Assembly: GCF_001641085.1 (NCBI RefSeq)
Contig: NZ_LXIE01000050.1
Coordinates: 62,001 to 126,000 of the forward strand
Source: Aequorivita soesokkakensis
GTDB taxonomy: Bacteria; Bacteroidota; Bacteroidia; Flavobacteriales; Flavobacteriaceae
Direction: 5' to 3'
DNA length: 64,000 bases
Shown: positions 1-9,513 of the stretch, piece by piece
Position numbering within the stretch: position 1 is the stretch's first letter
How the letters are laid out: each line of letters starts with the position of its first letter
Notes under the pieces: model-generated
What the model was told of the DNA's origin: nothing
Database searches by the model: none
The model's input: only the letters and a program-made list of their open reading frames with translations
Program-made: the position numbers and the translations under genes

Positions 1-2421
1 ATAACGGATTAAATAATGCTCATTAATTTTTCTACCTTCACTAAAACGAACGAAGAATGTATTTGTAGCATCAATATCTTCTCCCTCAGGTAAACTTACA
101 ATTTCGTTATCCAAGAAAAGAATGTTTCCTCCTAAAGTCCAAGTGAAATCTGAATTACGGAAAACATCAGCTTGTAAAGAAACTTCTAAACCTTTGTTGC
201 GAATATCTCCTAAGTTACCATTAACAGTACCCACTCCAGACTCGTCAGCTTTAGGGATAGTAAATAGAAGATCCGTGGTATTTCTGATAAAGTAATCACT
301 TACAAGACGTAATCTTTTACTGAACATGTTCAATTCAAGACCTATATTGGTTGTAGTTGTTGTTTCCCAAGTTAATTCTGGGTTGGCAACGTTATTAGGC
401 AGTGTACTTGATCCACCTGGATAAGAACCAAAACCAACTGTACCTTGAGAGGCGTAGTTAGGCAATGATGATCTGTTACCTACTGAACCGTAAGATCCTC
501 TTAATTTTAGGTCATTAACCGCATCAACTTGGAAGAAAGATTCTTTTGCAATGTTCCATCCAACACTTCCACTATAAAAAGTACCGTATTGTACATCTTT
601 ACCAAAGTTTGAAGAACCATCACGACGAACAGAACCTTGTACAAGGTATCTTTGTTTGTAGTCATAATCAGCGAAAACACCATAAGAAACCAAAGTCAAT
701 CTACTTCTGTTGGTGAAACCATCAGTAAGCATAGACGCGTTAGCTTGAGTAGTTAACAAAGCAGAAGGAAAACCGATGCTTCTAACAAATGCACGATTAA
801 ATTCGTTCATGTTGTATTCATATAATCCTAATACGTTCACAGAGTGTGCGTCAGTTGAAAGATTATAGTTAAGTCGATTACTAATAGTAAAATCTACTCT
901 GTGTTGTTGGTCATCAAACTTATTACCTGGGTTAGCTGGATCTCCAATAAGGGCATCCAAAATACCTCCTGGCTTAGAATAGCTTTCTCTACGGGTTGAT
1001 AACCAGTTTGCAGCTACAGTGAAGTTATAACTCCAGTGTTTGTCAAATGTTACCAATGCATCCACACTACCAAGAGTGGTGTTATCTATATCTTCGCTAG
1101 GTTCAGACAATAATGCCCCTCTAATAGGGAATGTTGTGTGAGTAGGGTTGTAGATTGGGTTTCCGTTTTCATCAAGTACGGTATTTCCATCTTCATCCAA
1201 AACAAATTCTGTTTCATAACCATTATAGTCAAGTAATCCTCTAAATGGGTTTTGAGTGTTGTTTCTATCTCTTGGTTCATCACTCATTGATCTAGAATAT
1301 CCAACGTTAACACCTACTTTTAGCCAATCTTTAGCATCGAAGTTAACATTCAATCGAGCACCAGTTCTTTCAAAACCATCTATATCGTCTATAATACCTG
1401 TATTACGGTCATTTGTTACTGAGAAATAGTAGTCCATTTTTTCGGCACCACCAGAGATGGACACACTGTTATTTTGGATTATACCATCCTTAAGAATAAG
1501 TTCAGCCCAATCAACTTCGTTGTCAAGTAAGAATTGACGTTCAGGAGAACCTGGCTGAGTAGTAACCCCAGGAAGTCCTGAAGCACCAGAAACACCTAAA
1601 GCGTATAATTCAGCTTCGTACTGCATTTTTTCAGAAGCAGTCATCATAGTATAGTTTGGTTTTATCCTAGAGGATACACCATAACGAGAACTAAAGCGAA
1701 TTACGGCATCTTTATTACGGTTACCATTTTTAGTAGTAATAACCACAACCCCGTTTGAACCCCTAGATCCGTAACGAGCTGTCATTGCAGCATCCTTTAA
1801 AATGGTAATGTTTTCGATGTCTTCGTTAGGAATGTTTGCAAGATCTTGTTCTCTAATAGGAGCTCCATCCACAATATATAATGGTGAAGATGCCCCCGCA
1901 ACAAGAGATCCTGTTCCACGAATTCGAACAAAAGCTCCTTGCCCTGGCTTACCGTTGGCTGCAGTTACCTGCACACCAGCCGCTTTACCTTGCAGCATAT
2001 TGTCTATACTGGTGGTTGGTGCCATTTGGGAAAGTTCTGCGGCAGAAATAGAAACAACTGCCGAAGTTTGTACTGTTTGGTTTCTTGTAGAATACCCTGT
2101 TACCACAACTTCTTCCAGAGCAGCAGCATCTGGTTGTAGTGTAACATCGATTTTATTCTGAGCTCCTACTTTTACTTCCTTGGTGTTAAAACCTACATAA
2201 CTAAAGGCAATTGTTTGGCCCACACTCGCAGAAACGGTATACTTACCGTCAAAATCTGTCTGGGTTCCAGAACTGGTTCCTTTAATTATTACGTTTGCAC
2301 CAGGCAATGGCAGACCTGTATCGTCCGACACCGTACCTGTAATAGTTTTTTGCTGCGCGAAGGTAAGCTGCACAACTAACACTAATATTAGTGTTAAAAT
2401 TCCACTAAACTTTGTTCTCAT
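1..2421 (-). CDS. SusC/RagA-family TonB-linked outer-membrane receptor, C-terminus beyond window
   Basis: The reading frame is open for 807 codons from ATG at 2421 to the window edge. A signal peptide (about residues 1-24, ending TFAQQ) is followed by a carboxypeptidase-regulatory-like beta-sandwich (about 26-105), then the linker LEEVVVTGYSTRNQ typical of SusC proteins, a TonB plug (about 115-230, with RIRGTGS and LYIVDGAPI) and barrel strands such as RDGSSNFGKDVQYGTF. SusC proteins are usually about 1000 residues, so roughly 200 C-terminal residues are missing. Members import oligosaccharides, peptides or other large substrates across the outer membrane with a SusD lipoprotein partner, which would be expected downstream, outside this window. 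The substrate cannot be told from this part. No exact TANNTTTG box lies in the 120 bp upstream. Confidence 0.93.
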   Translation of the reverse strand, partial: MRTKFSGILTLILVLVVQLTFAQQKTITGTVSDDTGLPLPGANVIIKGTSSGTQTDFDGKYTVSASVGQTIAFSYVGFNTKEVKVGAQNKIDVTLQPDAAALEEVVVTGYSTRNQTVQTSAVVSISAAELSQMAPTTSIDNMLQGKAAGVQVTAANGKPGQGAFVRIRGTGSLVAGASSPLYIVDGAPIREQDLANIPNEDIENITILKDAAMTARYGSRGSNGVVVITTKNGNRNKDAVIRFSSRYGVSSRIKPNYTMMTASEKMQYEAELYALGVSGASGLPGVTTQPGSPERQFLLDNEVDWAELILKDGIIQNNSVSISGGAEKMDYYFSVTNDRNTGIIDDIDGFERTGARLNVNFDAKDWLKVGVNVGYSRSMSDEPRDRNNTQNPFRGLLDYNGYETEFVLDEDGNTVLDENGNPIYNPTHTTFPIRGALLSEPSEDIDNTTLGSVDALVTFDKHWSYNFTVAANWLSTRRESYSKPGGILDALIGDPANPGNKFDDQQHRVDFTISNRLNYNLSTDAHSVNVLGLYEYNMNEFNRAFVRSIGFPSALLTTQANASMLTDGFTNRSRLTLVSYGVFADYDYKQRYLVQGSVRRDGSSNFGKDVQYGTFYSGSVGWNIAKESFFQVDAVNDLKLRGSYGSVGNRSSLPNYASQGTVGFGSYPGGSSTLPNNVANPELTWETTTTTNIGLELNMFSKRLRLVSDYFIRNTTDLLFTIPKADESGVGTVNGNLGDIRNKGLEVSLQADVFRNSDFTWTLGGNILFLDNEIVSLPEGEDIDATNTFFVRFSEGRKINEHYLIRY

Positions 2422-2541
2422 TTTTATAAATTATTTGAATTAGCCAACGGCAAAAATCATAATAAAAAGTTAATTACACAAGTATTTAATCCCAAAATTT
2501 AGGTTTTATTTAGGAGTGATGAATGTTTTCAGCGATATGTA

Positions 2542-4248
2542 TTAAAATTTTGAGGAAACGCTGATGTGTATTTTGGTATTTGAAAAACTGAAAGTTTGGT
2601 TTTCAGAATTTCCATTTGCGACGTTAAAACGAAATAGTCCTGCCTTGGTTTTTAAACCAAGGCCCAATCCAAAGCTGTAAATTTTTTCTTTTAAGGAAAG
2701 TGTCTGATTCTCAAAATATCCTATATCTATAATACTATGAAGATAAACGCCTTCATTAAATTGGTATCTGTATTCGGTGTTTATTACAGAAAAAAGGGAG
2801 GCGTCTATACTGTTCTCATTGAATCCGCGAATGCTGTTTATACCGCCAAAACGAAACAATTCATTAACAAGATAGGTGTCGCTGAAAAGAACACTGGTTG
2901 TGTTTTGTGCAAAAATTGAATTTTTAAAATTAAGATTGAAAATATTGTTAAGTGTCGTTTCAAAGGATATTTGGTTTTCGGCCTTGCTTTCTTTTTCGCG
3001 CGAACCGATGCCTGTGTTAAATAATATTTCGGTTTTTATTGGAAAGAGCGCCCTGTTCTGTGCTTTAATATAGGTAGCTCCGAAAATGAAAAATTTTGAT
3101 TTAAAATCTTCAATTGGCGTTCCGGCAATTATTACATCCAGTAAATTGCTGGAATCATAACCTTTATAGCCTACATAGGTTGTTGATCGTGGATTTATTT
3201 GATATGTAGCTCTAAGTTGTTGCTCGGTGGTGACAAAAGTACTGTCTCGCTTAAAAATTTTCAATTCACCACTTAGTCCAAATGGAGTCTTTAATAAATA
3301 AGGCAGTGTTATTTTGGCCCTAAAGTTTACTTGTTCCTGTCCGTCCGCTTTATAGTTTATTAAAAGCTGCTCGCCGTAATTTAAATTATTGTTTAATTCC
3401 AGGTTTAAATAACCATTAAGCTCAAGTTTTTGGGTTTCTTCATTGGTAGCAAACCCTAAAATTCCATCAAAAAGATTGTTGTTTTGCTTTTCCAAATAAA
3501 AATATACAATAGTTGAATCTTTTCTGAAAAGTGCCTCCGGGGGTTTAATTGCATTTACAAAACCCAGACTGTTCAAATTCTCATTTTGTTCCACCAATCT
3601 TTTTTGGTTAAAAACTTTCCCTTTTTTGATGCCGGCATGATATTTTAAGAATGATCTAGGGAATTTTTCATAACCTTTCACGGCTATTGAATCTACCGTT
3701 CGTATGTTTCCATTGTCAACTGTTAGTGTTGCGCTCAGGCCGTTCAATTCTTCTTTTTCCAGTTCTGTTAGTTTCAATCTGGCAAAAGCATTTCCCTTTT
3801 GGTTCCGTAGGGCTGTAAGTTTTTTTAATGAATTTGGAATTTCTTCAAAGGGAAGAATAAAATAAGTATCGGTAATATCGGAAGAAACACGTTGCAGTTC
3901 CTTTTTATTAAAATCTTCTTCGGAATAGTAAACTTTAAGTTCGCTGTATTTTTTTCCGAGGAAAAATTCTGCCACGTAGCTGCTGTCGTTTTCCTTTTGG
4001 AGCTGGAGCAGGTCGCTTTCAATATACCCCATCCGTTGTAATTTTAAATATATTGTGTCTGTTTCTTTTCTTAGCGCGGCATAATCCTTAAAAGTTGTTT
4101 GCATCCGCAGCGAATCTTTTATGCCTTGTGGAATTGGTTTTTCGGCCTTTATGGAAAGTGACAATTCCTGTGCATTCATTCCGAAGAAAAAACAGGTATA
4201 TATATTAAGGTATATAAAAATGTATAGGAATTTTTTCAAAAAGGGCAA
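2542..4248 (-). CDS. Omp85/BamA-superfamily outer-membrane barrel protein
   Basis: A 568-residue protein with a signal peptide (about 1-26, ending GMNAQ), an N-terminal periplasmic part with one recognisable POTRA-like segment (about 188-255, IAVKGYEKFPRSFLKYH followed by LNSLGFV), and a beta-barrel half ending in aromatic SSKF, the usual outer-membrane insertion signal. The segment GGINSIRGFNEN matches the conserved RGF/RGY loop-6 motif of the Omp85 family. It is shorter than BamA (about 800 residues) and has fewer POTRA repeats, so it is more likely a BamA/TamA-like paralogue than the essential BamA. Family members insert or translocate proteins at the outer membrane; its client is unknown. 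It is transcribed away from rpsL and its 3' end lies 120 bp from the SusC start. Confidence 0.75.
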   Translation of the reverse strand: MPFLKKFLYIFIYLNIYTCFFFGMNAQELSLSIKAEKPIPQGIKDSLRMQTTFKDYAALRKETDTIYLKLQRMGYIESDLLQLQKENDSSYVAEFFLGKKYSELKVYYSEEDFNKKELQRVSSDITDTYFILPFEEIPNSLKKLTALRNQKGNAFARLKLTELEKEELNGLSATLTVDNGNIRTVDSIAVKGYEKFPRSFLKYHAGIKKGKVFNQKRLVEQNENLNSLGFVNAIKPPEALFRKDSTIVYFYLEKQNNNLFDGILGFATNEETQKLELNGYLNLELNNNLNYGEQLLINYKADGQEQVNFRAKITLPYLLKTPFGLSGELKIFKRDSTFVTTEQQLRATYQINPRSTTYVGYKGYDSSNLLDVIIAGTPIEDFKSKFFIFGATYIKAQNRALFPIKTEILFNTGIGSREKESKAENQISFETTLNNIFNLNFKNSIFAQNTTSVLFSDTYLVNELFRFGGINSIRGFNENSIDASLFSVINTEYRYQFNEGVYLHSIIDIGYFENQTLSLKEKIYSFGLGLGLKTKAGLFRFNVANGNSENQTFSFSNTKIHISVSSKF

Positions 4249-4339
4249 AATTAGTTGTGTAAAACTAACGTTTCAACTTCGTGTTTCATATTCAAATTAA
4301 AAAAATATTGAAAGTATGCTGAAAATTAATTCGGTATGG

Positions 4340-4370
4340 TTTGATTAGTAAAAAAAATATTCTACATTTG
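4340..4370 (+). promoter_or_regulatory. Promoter of the ribosomal protein cluster (Bacteroidota sigma-70 type)
   Basis: TTTG at 4340-4343 and TACATTTG at 4363-4370 are separated by 19 bp. This matches the Bacteroidota primary promoter (TTTG near -33, TANNTTTG near -7) exactly, and it is the only complete two-box match I found in the window. Initiation is expected about 4 bases after the second box, near 4374, giving a leader of about 52 bases before rpsL. Confidence 0.85.
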
Positions 4371-4373
4371 CAT

Positions 4374-4389
4374 CCCCTAAAAATAGGGG
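4374..4389 (+). promoter_or_regulatory. Perfect hairpin at the predicted 5' end of the rpsL mRNA
   Basis: CCCCTA (4374-4379), a loop of four A, and TAGGGG (4384-4389) form a perfect 6-bp stem. It starts where transcription from the 4340-4370 promoter should begin, so the transcript would open with a stem-loop. Such 5' hairpins can protect mRNA from decay; that role here is inference. Confidence 0.55.
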
Positions 4390-4425
4390 TGTTTTATTTT
4401 TAAACAGTAATAATACATATTTTAT

Positions 4426-4800
4426 ATGCCAACAATTTCACAATTAGTACGTAAAGGAAGAACCAAAATAACCAAGAAGAGTAAATCGGTTGCTTTGGAT
4501 TCGTGCCCACAACGTCGTGGTGTTTGTACGCGTGTATATACTACTACACCTAAGAAGCCTAACTCTGCAATGCGAAAAGTTGCAAGGGTAAGACTTACAA
4601 ACGGTAAGGAAGTAAACGCATACATCCCAGGCGAAGGACACAATCTCCAAGAGCACTCGATAGTATTGGTTAGAGGTGGAAGGGTAAAGGATTTGCCAGG
4701 AGTTAGGTATCACATTGTTCGTGGAGCGTTAGACACCGCAGGTGTTGCAGGCCGCACGCAACGTAGATCTAAGTACGGAGCAAAACGCCCAAAGAAGTAA
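4426..4800 (+). CDS. rpsL: 30S ribosomal protein S12
   Basis: 124 residues, the same length as in E. coli. S12 lines the decoding centre of the 30S subunit and helps tRNA selection. The diagnostic segments [13 protein letters not shown] and [13 protein letters not shown] are intact, so the two lysines whose mutation gives streptomycin resistance (Lys43 and Lys88 in E. coli numbering) are wild type. It is the first gene after the strong promoter at 4340-4370 and heads the str part of the cluster. ATG at 4426 is the only sensible start. Confidence 0.98.
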   Translation: MPTISQLVRKGRTKITKKSKSVALDSCPQRRGVCTRVYTTTPKKPNSAMRKVARVRLTNGKEVNAYIPGEGHNLQEHSIVLVRGGRVKDLPGVRYHIVRGALDTAGVAGRTQRRSKYGAKRPKK

Positions 4801-4860
4801 AAATGAAAACGGGTCAAGAATAAATTGAAAAATTAATTCTTTGCCATTAACAAACAACAA

Positions 4861-5337
4861 ATGAGAAAAAGACAGGCCAAAAAAAGACCACTTTTACCAG
4901 ATCCAAGGTTTAACGACCAGTTGGTTACGCGTTTTGTGAACAACATGATGTGGGACGGAAAAAAGAGTGTGGCTTTCAAAGTTTTCTACGATGCAATTGA
5001 CATTGTAGATGAAAAGAAACAAGACGACGAAAAAACTGCGTTGGAGCTTTGGAAAGATGCACTTTCCAATATTATGCCTCACGTAGAAGTGCGTAGCCGT
5101 AGAGTTGGTGGAGCAACCTTCCAAATTCCTATGCAAATACGTCCAGACCGTAAAATTGCAACTGCAATGAAATGGTTGATTACCTATTCAAGAAAAAGAA
5201 ACGAGAAATCCATGGCTGCAAAACTTGCAGGTGAGATTCTTGCGGCTGCCAAAGAAGAAGGTGCTGCTGTTAAGAAACGTATGGATACTCACAAAATGGC
5301 AGAAGCTAACAAAGCATTCTCACATTTCAGATTCTAA
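4861..5337 (+). CDS. rpsG: 30S ribosomal protein S7
   Basis: 158 residues, beginning MRKRQAKKRPLLPDPRF. S7 nucleates assembly of the 30S head by binding the 3' domain of 16S rRNA and contacts the E-site tRNA. The conserved stretch VEVRSRRVGGATFQIP is present and the protein ends FSHFRF. A 60-bp gap separates it from rpsL and 3 bp from fusA, the usual str-operon order. Confidence 0.98.
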   Translation: MRKRQAKKRPLLPDPRFNDQLVTRFVNNMMWDGKKSVAFKVFYDAIDIVDEKKQDDEKTALELWKDALSNIMPHVEVRSRRVGGATFQIPMQIRPDRKIATAMKWLITYSRKRNEKSMAAKLAGEILAAAKEEGAAVKKRMDTHKMAEANKAFSHFRF

Positions 5338-5340
5338 AAA

Positions 5341-7473
5341 ATGGCACAAAGAGATTTAAAATACACAAGAAATATCGGGATTGCCGCGCATATTGATGCC
5401 GGTAAAACCACAACTACAGAGCGTATCCTTTTTTACACAGGGGTAAGCCATAAAATTGGTGAGGTTCACGATGGAGCTGCAACCATGGACTGGATGGAGC
5501 AAGAGCAGGAGCGTGGTATTACCATCACTTCAGCTGCTACCACTTGTACTTGGAAGTTTCCAATGGAGAACGCTCAGCCACTTCCTGAAACAAAGGATTA
5601 CAACTTCAACATTATTGACACTCCTGGCCACGTGGATTTTACCGTAGAGGTAAACCGCTCGCTTCGTGTTCTTGACGGGTTGGTTTTCCTTTTCAGTGCA
5701 GTGGATGGTGTTGAGCCACAATCTGAAACAAACTGGAGGCTTGCTGATAACTATAAAGTGCCACGTATTGGTTTCGTTAATAAAATGGACCGTTCTGGTG
5801 CTAACTTTATGGCTGTTTGCCAACAAGTAAAAGATATGTTAGGCTCTAATGCAGTGCCTATTGTATTGAATATTGGTGACGAAGCAGATTTTAAAGGAAT
5901 TGTTGACCTTGTAAAAAACCGTGCCGTTATTTGGCATGATGATTCATTCGGCGCAACGTTTGATGTAGTTGAAATCCCTGAAGAATTAAAAGCTGAAGCA
6001 AAAGTTTTGCGTGGTAAACTTATTGAAGAAGTTGCTGCGTATGACGAAAACTTGCTTGAGAAATACATGGAAGATGAGGATTCTATTACTGAAGAAGAAG
6101 TGCATGCTGCGCTTCGTGCTGCGGTAATGGATATGTCTATTATTCCAATGATCTGTGGATCTTCCTTCAAAAATAAAGGTGTTCAGTTTCTTTTAGATGC
6201 TGTTTGCCGTTACCTTCCTGCTCCAACGGACAAAGAAGGTATTATCGGGATAAATCCTGATACTGAAAAAGAAGAAATTCGTAAACCAGATGTGTCTGCT
6301 CCTTTTTCAGCATTGGCATTTAAGATTGCTACCGATCCTTTCGTAGGTCGTTTGGCCTTCTTCCGTGTTTATTCTGGTCGTTTGGATGCAGGTTCTTATA
6401 TCTTGAACAACCGTTCAGGTAAAAAAGAACGTATTTCTCGTATCTACCAAATGCATTCCAATAAACAAAACGCTATCGATTTTATCGAAGCTGGTGATAT
6501 TGGAGCGGCAGTTGGATTTAAAGATATCAAGACTGGTGATACTATGTCTGATGAAAAACACCCAATTGTTTTAGAAAGTATGAACTTCCCTGATCCAGTA
6601 ATTGGTATCGCGGTAGAGCCTAAAACTAAGGTTGATGTTGATAAATTGGGTATGGCTTTATCTAAGCTTGCCGAAGAAGATCCAACATTCCAAGTGCGTA
6701 CAGACGAAGCTTCTGGCCAGACTATTATTTCTGGAATGGGTGAGCTTCACTTAGATATTATTGTTGACCGTTTGCGTCGCGAATTCAAAGTTGAAGTAAA
6801 CCAAGGTCAGCCACAGGTTGAGTATAAAGAAGCTATTACAAGAGTTGCAGATCACAGAGAAGTTTACAAAAAACAATCTGGTGGTCGTGGTAAATTTGCT
6901 GATATCGTATTTACACTTGAGCCAGCTGAAGAAGGAAAAGTAGGTTTGGAATTCATTAACGCCGTAAAAGGTGGTAACGTGCCAAAAGAATTTATTCCTT
7001 CTGTTGAAAAAGGTTTCAAACAAGCAATGGTCAATGGACCACTTGCAGGTTTTGAAGTTGATAGTATGAAGGTTACTTTAAAGGACGGATCTTTCCACCC
7101 TGTGGATTCTGATGCGCTATCTTTTGAGCTTGCTGCAAAAATTGGTTTCAAAGAAGTTGCCAAAAAAGCAGGAGCTGTAATTCTTGAGCCTATTATGAAA
7201 CTTGAGGTGCTTACCCCAGAAGAAAACATGGGTGATATAGTAGGTGACCTTAACCGTCGTCGTGGAACAATCAGTAACATGAGCGACCGTGCAGGAGCAA
7301 AAGTAATAAAAGGTGAAGTGCCACTTTCTGAAATGTTTGGTTATGTAACCACATTGAGAACGTTGTCTTCAGGCCGTGCAACTTCCACTATGGAATTTTC
7401 ACATTACGCTGAAACTCCTTCAAATATTTCAGAATCAGTAATCGCGTCAGCAAGAGGAACCGCTAACGCTTAA
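5341..7473 (+). CDS. fusA: Translation elongation factor G
   Basis: 710 residues. EF-G is the GTPase that moves tRNA and mRNA through the ribosome. GTPase motifs are clear: [15 protein letters not shown] (P-loop), the switch segment [14 protein letters not shown] (G3) and NKMD (G4), followed by domains II-V with the [16 protein letters not shown] region of domain III. Length fits canonical EF-G (about 700), and the gene starts 3 bp after rpsG. Unlike the classical str operon, no tuf follows: rpsJ starts 11 bp downstream, so EF-Tu is encoded elsewhere. Confidence 0.98.
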   Translation: MAQRDLKYTRNIGIAAHIDAGKTTTTERILFYTGVSHKIGEVHDGAATMDWMEQEQERGITITSAATTCTWKFPMENAQPLPETKDYNFNIIDTPGHVDFTVEVNRSLRVLDGLVFLFSAVDGVEPQSETNWRLADNYKVPRIGFVNKMDRSGANFMAVCQQVKDMLGSNAVPIVLNIGDEADFKGIVDLVKNRAVIWHDDSFGATFDVVEIPEELKAEAKVLRGKLIEEVAAYDENLLEKYMEDEDSITEEEVHAALRAAVMDMSIIPMICGSSFKNKGVQFLLDAVCRYLPAPTDKEGIIGINPDTEKEEIRKPDVSAPFSALAFKIATDPFVGRLAFFRVYSGRLDAGSYILNNRSGKKERISRIYQMHSNKQNAIDFIEAGDIGAAVGFKDIKTGDTMSDEKHPIVLESMNFPDPVIGIAVEPKTKVDVDKLGMALSKLAEEDPTFQVRTDEASGQTIISGMGELHLDIIVDRLRREFKVEVNQGQPQVEYKEAITRVADHREVYKKQSGGRGKFADIVFTLEPAEEGKVGLEFINAVKGGNVPKEFIPSVEKGFKQAMVNGPLAGFEVDSMKVTLKDGSFHPVDSDALSFELAAKIGFKEVAKKAGAVILEPIMKLEVLTPEENMGDIVGDLNRRRGTISNMSDRAGAKVIKGEVPLSEMFGYVTTLRTLSSGRATSTMEFSHYAETPSNISESVIASARGTANA

Positions 7474-7484
7474 TAATTTCAGCA

Positions 7485-7790
7485 ATGAGTCAAAAAATAA
7501 GGATAAAACTAAAATCTTACGATCACAATTTGGTGGACAAATCTGCTGAAAAAATCGTTAAGACCGTAAAGAGTACCGGAGCTGTAGTTACAGGACCAAT
7601 TCCTTTACCAACACATAAAAAAATCTTTACAGTATTGCGTTCTCCGCACGTGAACAAGAAGAGTAGAGAGCAATTCCAATTAAGTTCGTACAAAAGACTT
7701 TTGGACATCTACAGTTCTTCTTCGAAAACAATTGACGCTCTAATGAAATTGGAGTTGCCAAGCGGGGTTGAAGTAGAGATTAAAGTATAG
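7485..7790 (+). CDS. rpsJ: 30S ribosomal protein S10
   Basis: 101 residues starting [18 protein letters not shown], with the conserved TGPIPLPT and [14 protein letters not shown] segments. S10 belongs to the head of the 30S subunit and in E. coli also acts in antitermination as NusE. It follows fusA by 11 bp, joining the str and S10 groups. An unusual 161-bp gap with a terminator-like hairpin follows before rplC. Confidence 0.98.
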   Translation: MSQKIRIKLKSYDHNLVDKSAEKIVKTVKSTGAVVTGPIPLPTHKKIFTVLRSPHVNKKSREQFQLSSYKRLLDIYSSSSKTIDALMKLELPSGVEVEIKV

Positions 7791-7793
7791 TGC

Positions 7794-7825
7794 AATTCTG
7801 AATTCAGAATTTTGAATTCAGAATT
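7794..7825. repeat. EcoRI-core palindrome with a direct repeat of its right half
   Basis: Positions 7794-7811 form a perfect 18-bp palindrome, AATTCTGAATTCAGAATT. The 12-mer GAATTCAGAATT at 7800-7811 occurs again at 7814-7825. It begins 4 bp after the rpsJ stop codon. No function is evident; it may be a small dispersed repeat. Confidence 0.6.
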
Positions 7826-7877
7826 ATTAAAAATGTCCTCAACGATGGTTGTGGAAAAACGGAAACAAAATAACATT

Positions 7878-7909
7878 CAGGGTTGAATTTATTTTGACCC
7901 TGTTTTTTT
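7878..7909 (+). terminator. Intrinsic-terminator-like hairpin inside the ribosomal cluster
   Basis: CAGGGT (7878-7883) pairs with ACCCTG (7897-7902) across a 13-base loop and is followed by seven T (7903-7909). It lies in the gap between rpsJ and rplC. The stem is short and the loop large, so it may act as an attenuator that lowers transcription into the S10 group instead of a full stop. I see no exact TANNTTTG box between it and rplC. Confidence 0.5.
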
Positions 7910-7951
7910 GAATAGAAATTTAAATAAGTAATAATCAATAAATAATTAAAT

Positions 7952-8560
7952 ATGTCTGGGTTAATTGGAAGAAAGATAGGGATGACCAGCATCTTTGACG
8001 AGAATGGGAAGAATATTCCTTGCACCGTTATTGAGGCAGGCCCTTGTGTTGTCACCCAAGTCAGAACCAAAGAGGTTGACGGGTACAATGCTCTTCAACT
8101 TGGTTTCGATGACAAGAAGACTGTAACTAAAGCTGCCGAAGGGCACGCCAAAAAAGCAGGAACCGTTGCAAAACGTAAAGTCGCCGAATTCAAGTTTGAA
8201 GAAGATTACAAATTAGGTGACACAATTACTGTGGAGCATTTTATTGAAGGTGAATTCGTGGATATCGCGGGTACATCTAAAGGTAAAGGTTTCCAAGGGG
8301 TTGTAAAACGTCACGGTTTTGGCGGTGTGGGTCAAGCGACTCACGGTCAGCACAACCGTTTGCGTGCACCAGGTTCTATTGGAGCTGCATCTTATCCTGC
8401 GAGAGTATTCAAAGGAATGAGAATGGCGGGCCAAATGGGGAACGAAAGAGTAAAAGTTGAAAATTTAAGAGTTTTGAAAGTAGTTCCTGAAAAGAATCTA
8501 CTTGTGGTAAAAGGAGCAGTTCCTGGCCATAAAAACGCTTATGTAATGATCGAGAAATAA
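7952..8560 (+). CDS. rplC: 50S ribosomal protein L3
   Basis: 202 residues, beginning [18 protein letters not shown]3 binds 23S rRNA early in assembly, and its long loop reaches the peptidyl-transferase centre. The loop segment [21 protein letters not shown] and the GQMGNERV motif are conserved. The stop codon overlaps the rplD start by one base (TAATG), so the two are likely translationally coupled. Confidence 0.98.
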   Translation: MSGLIGRKIGMTSIFDENGKNIPCTVIEAGPCVVTQVRTKEVDGYNALQLGFDDKKTVTKAAEGHAKKAGTVAKRKVAEFKFEEDYKLGDTITVEHFIEGEFVDIAGTSKGKGFQGVVKRHGFGGVGQATHGQHNRLRAPGSIGAASYPARVFKGMRMAGQMGNERVKVENLRVLKVVPEKNLLVVKGAVPGHKNAYVMIEK

Positions 8561-9189
8561 TGAAGGTAGCTGTATTAGACATAAACGGAAAAGACACAGG
8601 CCGGAAAGTTGAACTTTCTGCAGATGTGTTCGGAATAGAGCCTAACAATCACGCGGTGTATCTTGATGTGAAACAATATCTTGCCAACCAACGTCAAGGA
8701 ACTCACAAAGCAAAGGAACGTGCTGAGATTGCTGGTTCTACCAGAAAAATAAAGAAACAAAAAGGAACTGGAACTGCCCGTGCGGGTAGCATAAAGTCTG
8801 GTGTATTTAAAGGTGGTGGTAGAATGTTCGGGCCTCGTCCGCGTAACTACTCCTTCAAATTGAACAAAAACCTAAAGCGTTTGGCGCGTAAATCTGCCCT
8901 AACGATGAAGGCGAATGACAAAGCTATTTTTGTAATGGAAGACCTTAATTTTGATGCTCCAAAAACCAAGAATTTTACTGCGGTTTTGAAGAGTTTAGGT
9001 CTTAATGAGAAAAAATCTTTGTTTGTGTTGGGAGACTTAAATAATAATGTATATTTGTCCTCTCGCAATTTGAAAGGTACTGAAGTTATAACTAACTCAC
9101 AATTAAGTACTTACAAAATTATGAATGCAAATAGTGTAGTGCTATTTGAAGGTTCTTTGGAAGGAATTGAAACAAACTTAAGTAAATAG
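8560..9189 (+). CDS. rplD: 50S ribosomal protein L4
   Basis: 209 residues. L4 is an early-assembly 23S binding protein whose extended loop lines the nascent-peptide exit tunnel; this loop is visible as [20 protein letters not shown] after KKQKGTG. In enterobacteria L4 represses its own S10 operon; nothing here proves the same. It overlaps the end of rplC by one base and precedes rplW by 7 bp. Confidence 0.98.
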   Translation: MKVAVLDINGKDTGRKVELSADVFGIEPNNHAVYLDVKQYLANQRQGTHKAKERAEIAGSTRKIKKQKGTGTARAGSIKSGVFKGGGRMFGPRPRNYSFKLNKNLKRLARKSALTMKANDKAIFVMEDLNFDAPKTKNFTAVLKSLGLNEKKSLFVLGDLNNNVYLSSRNLKGTEVITNSQLSTYKIMNANSVVLFEGSLEGIETNLSK

Positions 9190-9196
9190 AAACAAG

Positions 9197-9487
9197 ATGA
9201 ACATCTTAATTAAACCTATAATTACGGAAAAAGCTACCAAAGATGCTGAAGACAAAAACGTTTTTGGCTTTGTAGTAAACCCAAAGGCGAATAAGGTAGA
9301 AATCAAGAAAGCGGTTGAGGCCACTTACGGAGTTTCTGTTGAAAAAGTTCGCACAATGAATGTCCGCCCTGATAGGAAGACCCGTTATACAAAAACAGGT
9401 GTCCAAACTGGTAAAACGAACGCTTACAAAAAAGCAATCGTACAGGTGGCGGAAGGTGATACAATAGATTTTTACAGCAACATCTAA
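9197..9487 (+). CDS. rplW: 50S ribosomal protein L23
   Basis: 96 residues, starting MNILIKPIITEKATKDAE, with the family motif KANKVEIKKAVEATYGVSVEKVRTMN split over two strands. L23 sits at the rim of the exit tunnel and is the docking point for trigger factor and the signal recognition particle. Gap to rplB is 26 bp. Confidence 0.97.
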   Translation: MNILIKPIITEKATKDAEDKNVFGFVVNPKANKVEIKKAVEATYGVSVEKVRTMNVRPDRKTRYTKTGVQTGKTNAYKKAIVQVAEGDTIDFYSNI

Positions 9488-9513
9488 GGCAACTTAGATT
9501 TAATTAGACACAA

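Noticed and set aside
5751-6170. 139-codon frame antisense to fusA
   Set aside because: Serine-rich product with no signal, lying opposite a canonical EF-G sequence; a shadow of codon usage.
7473-7485. Deletion of tuf from the str operon
   Set aside because: Absence of tuf between fusA and rpsJ is common in Bacteroidota and shows no scar.
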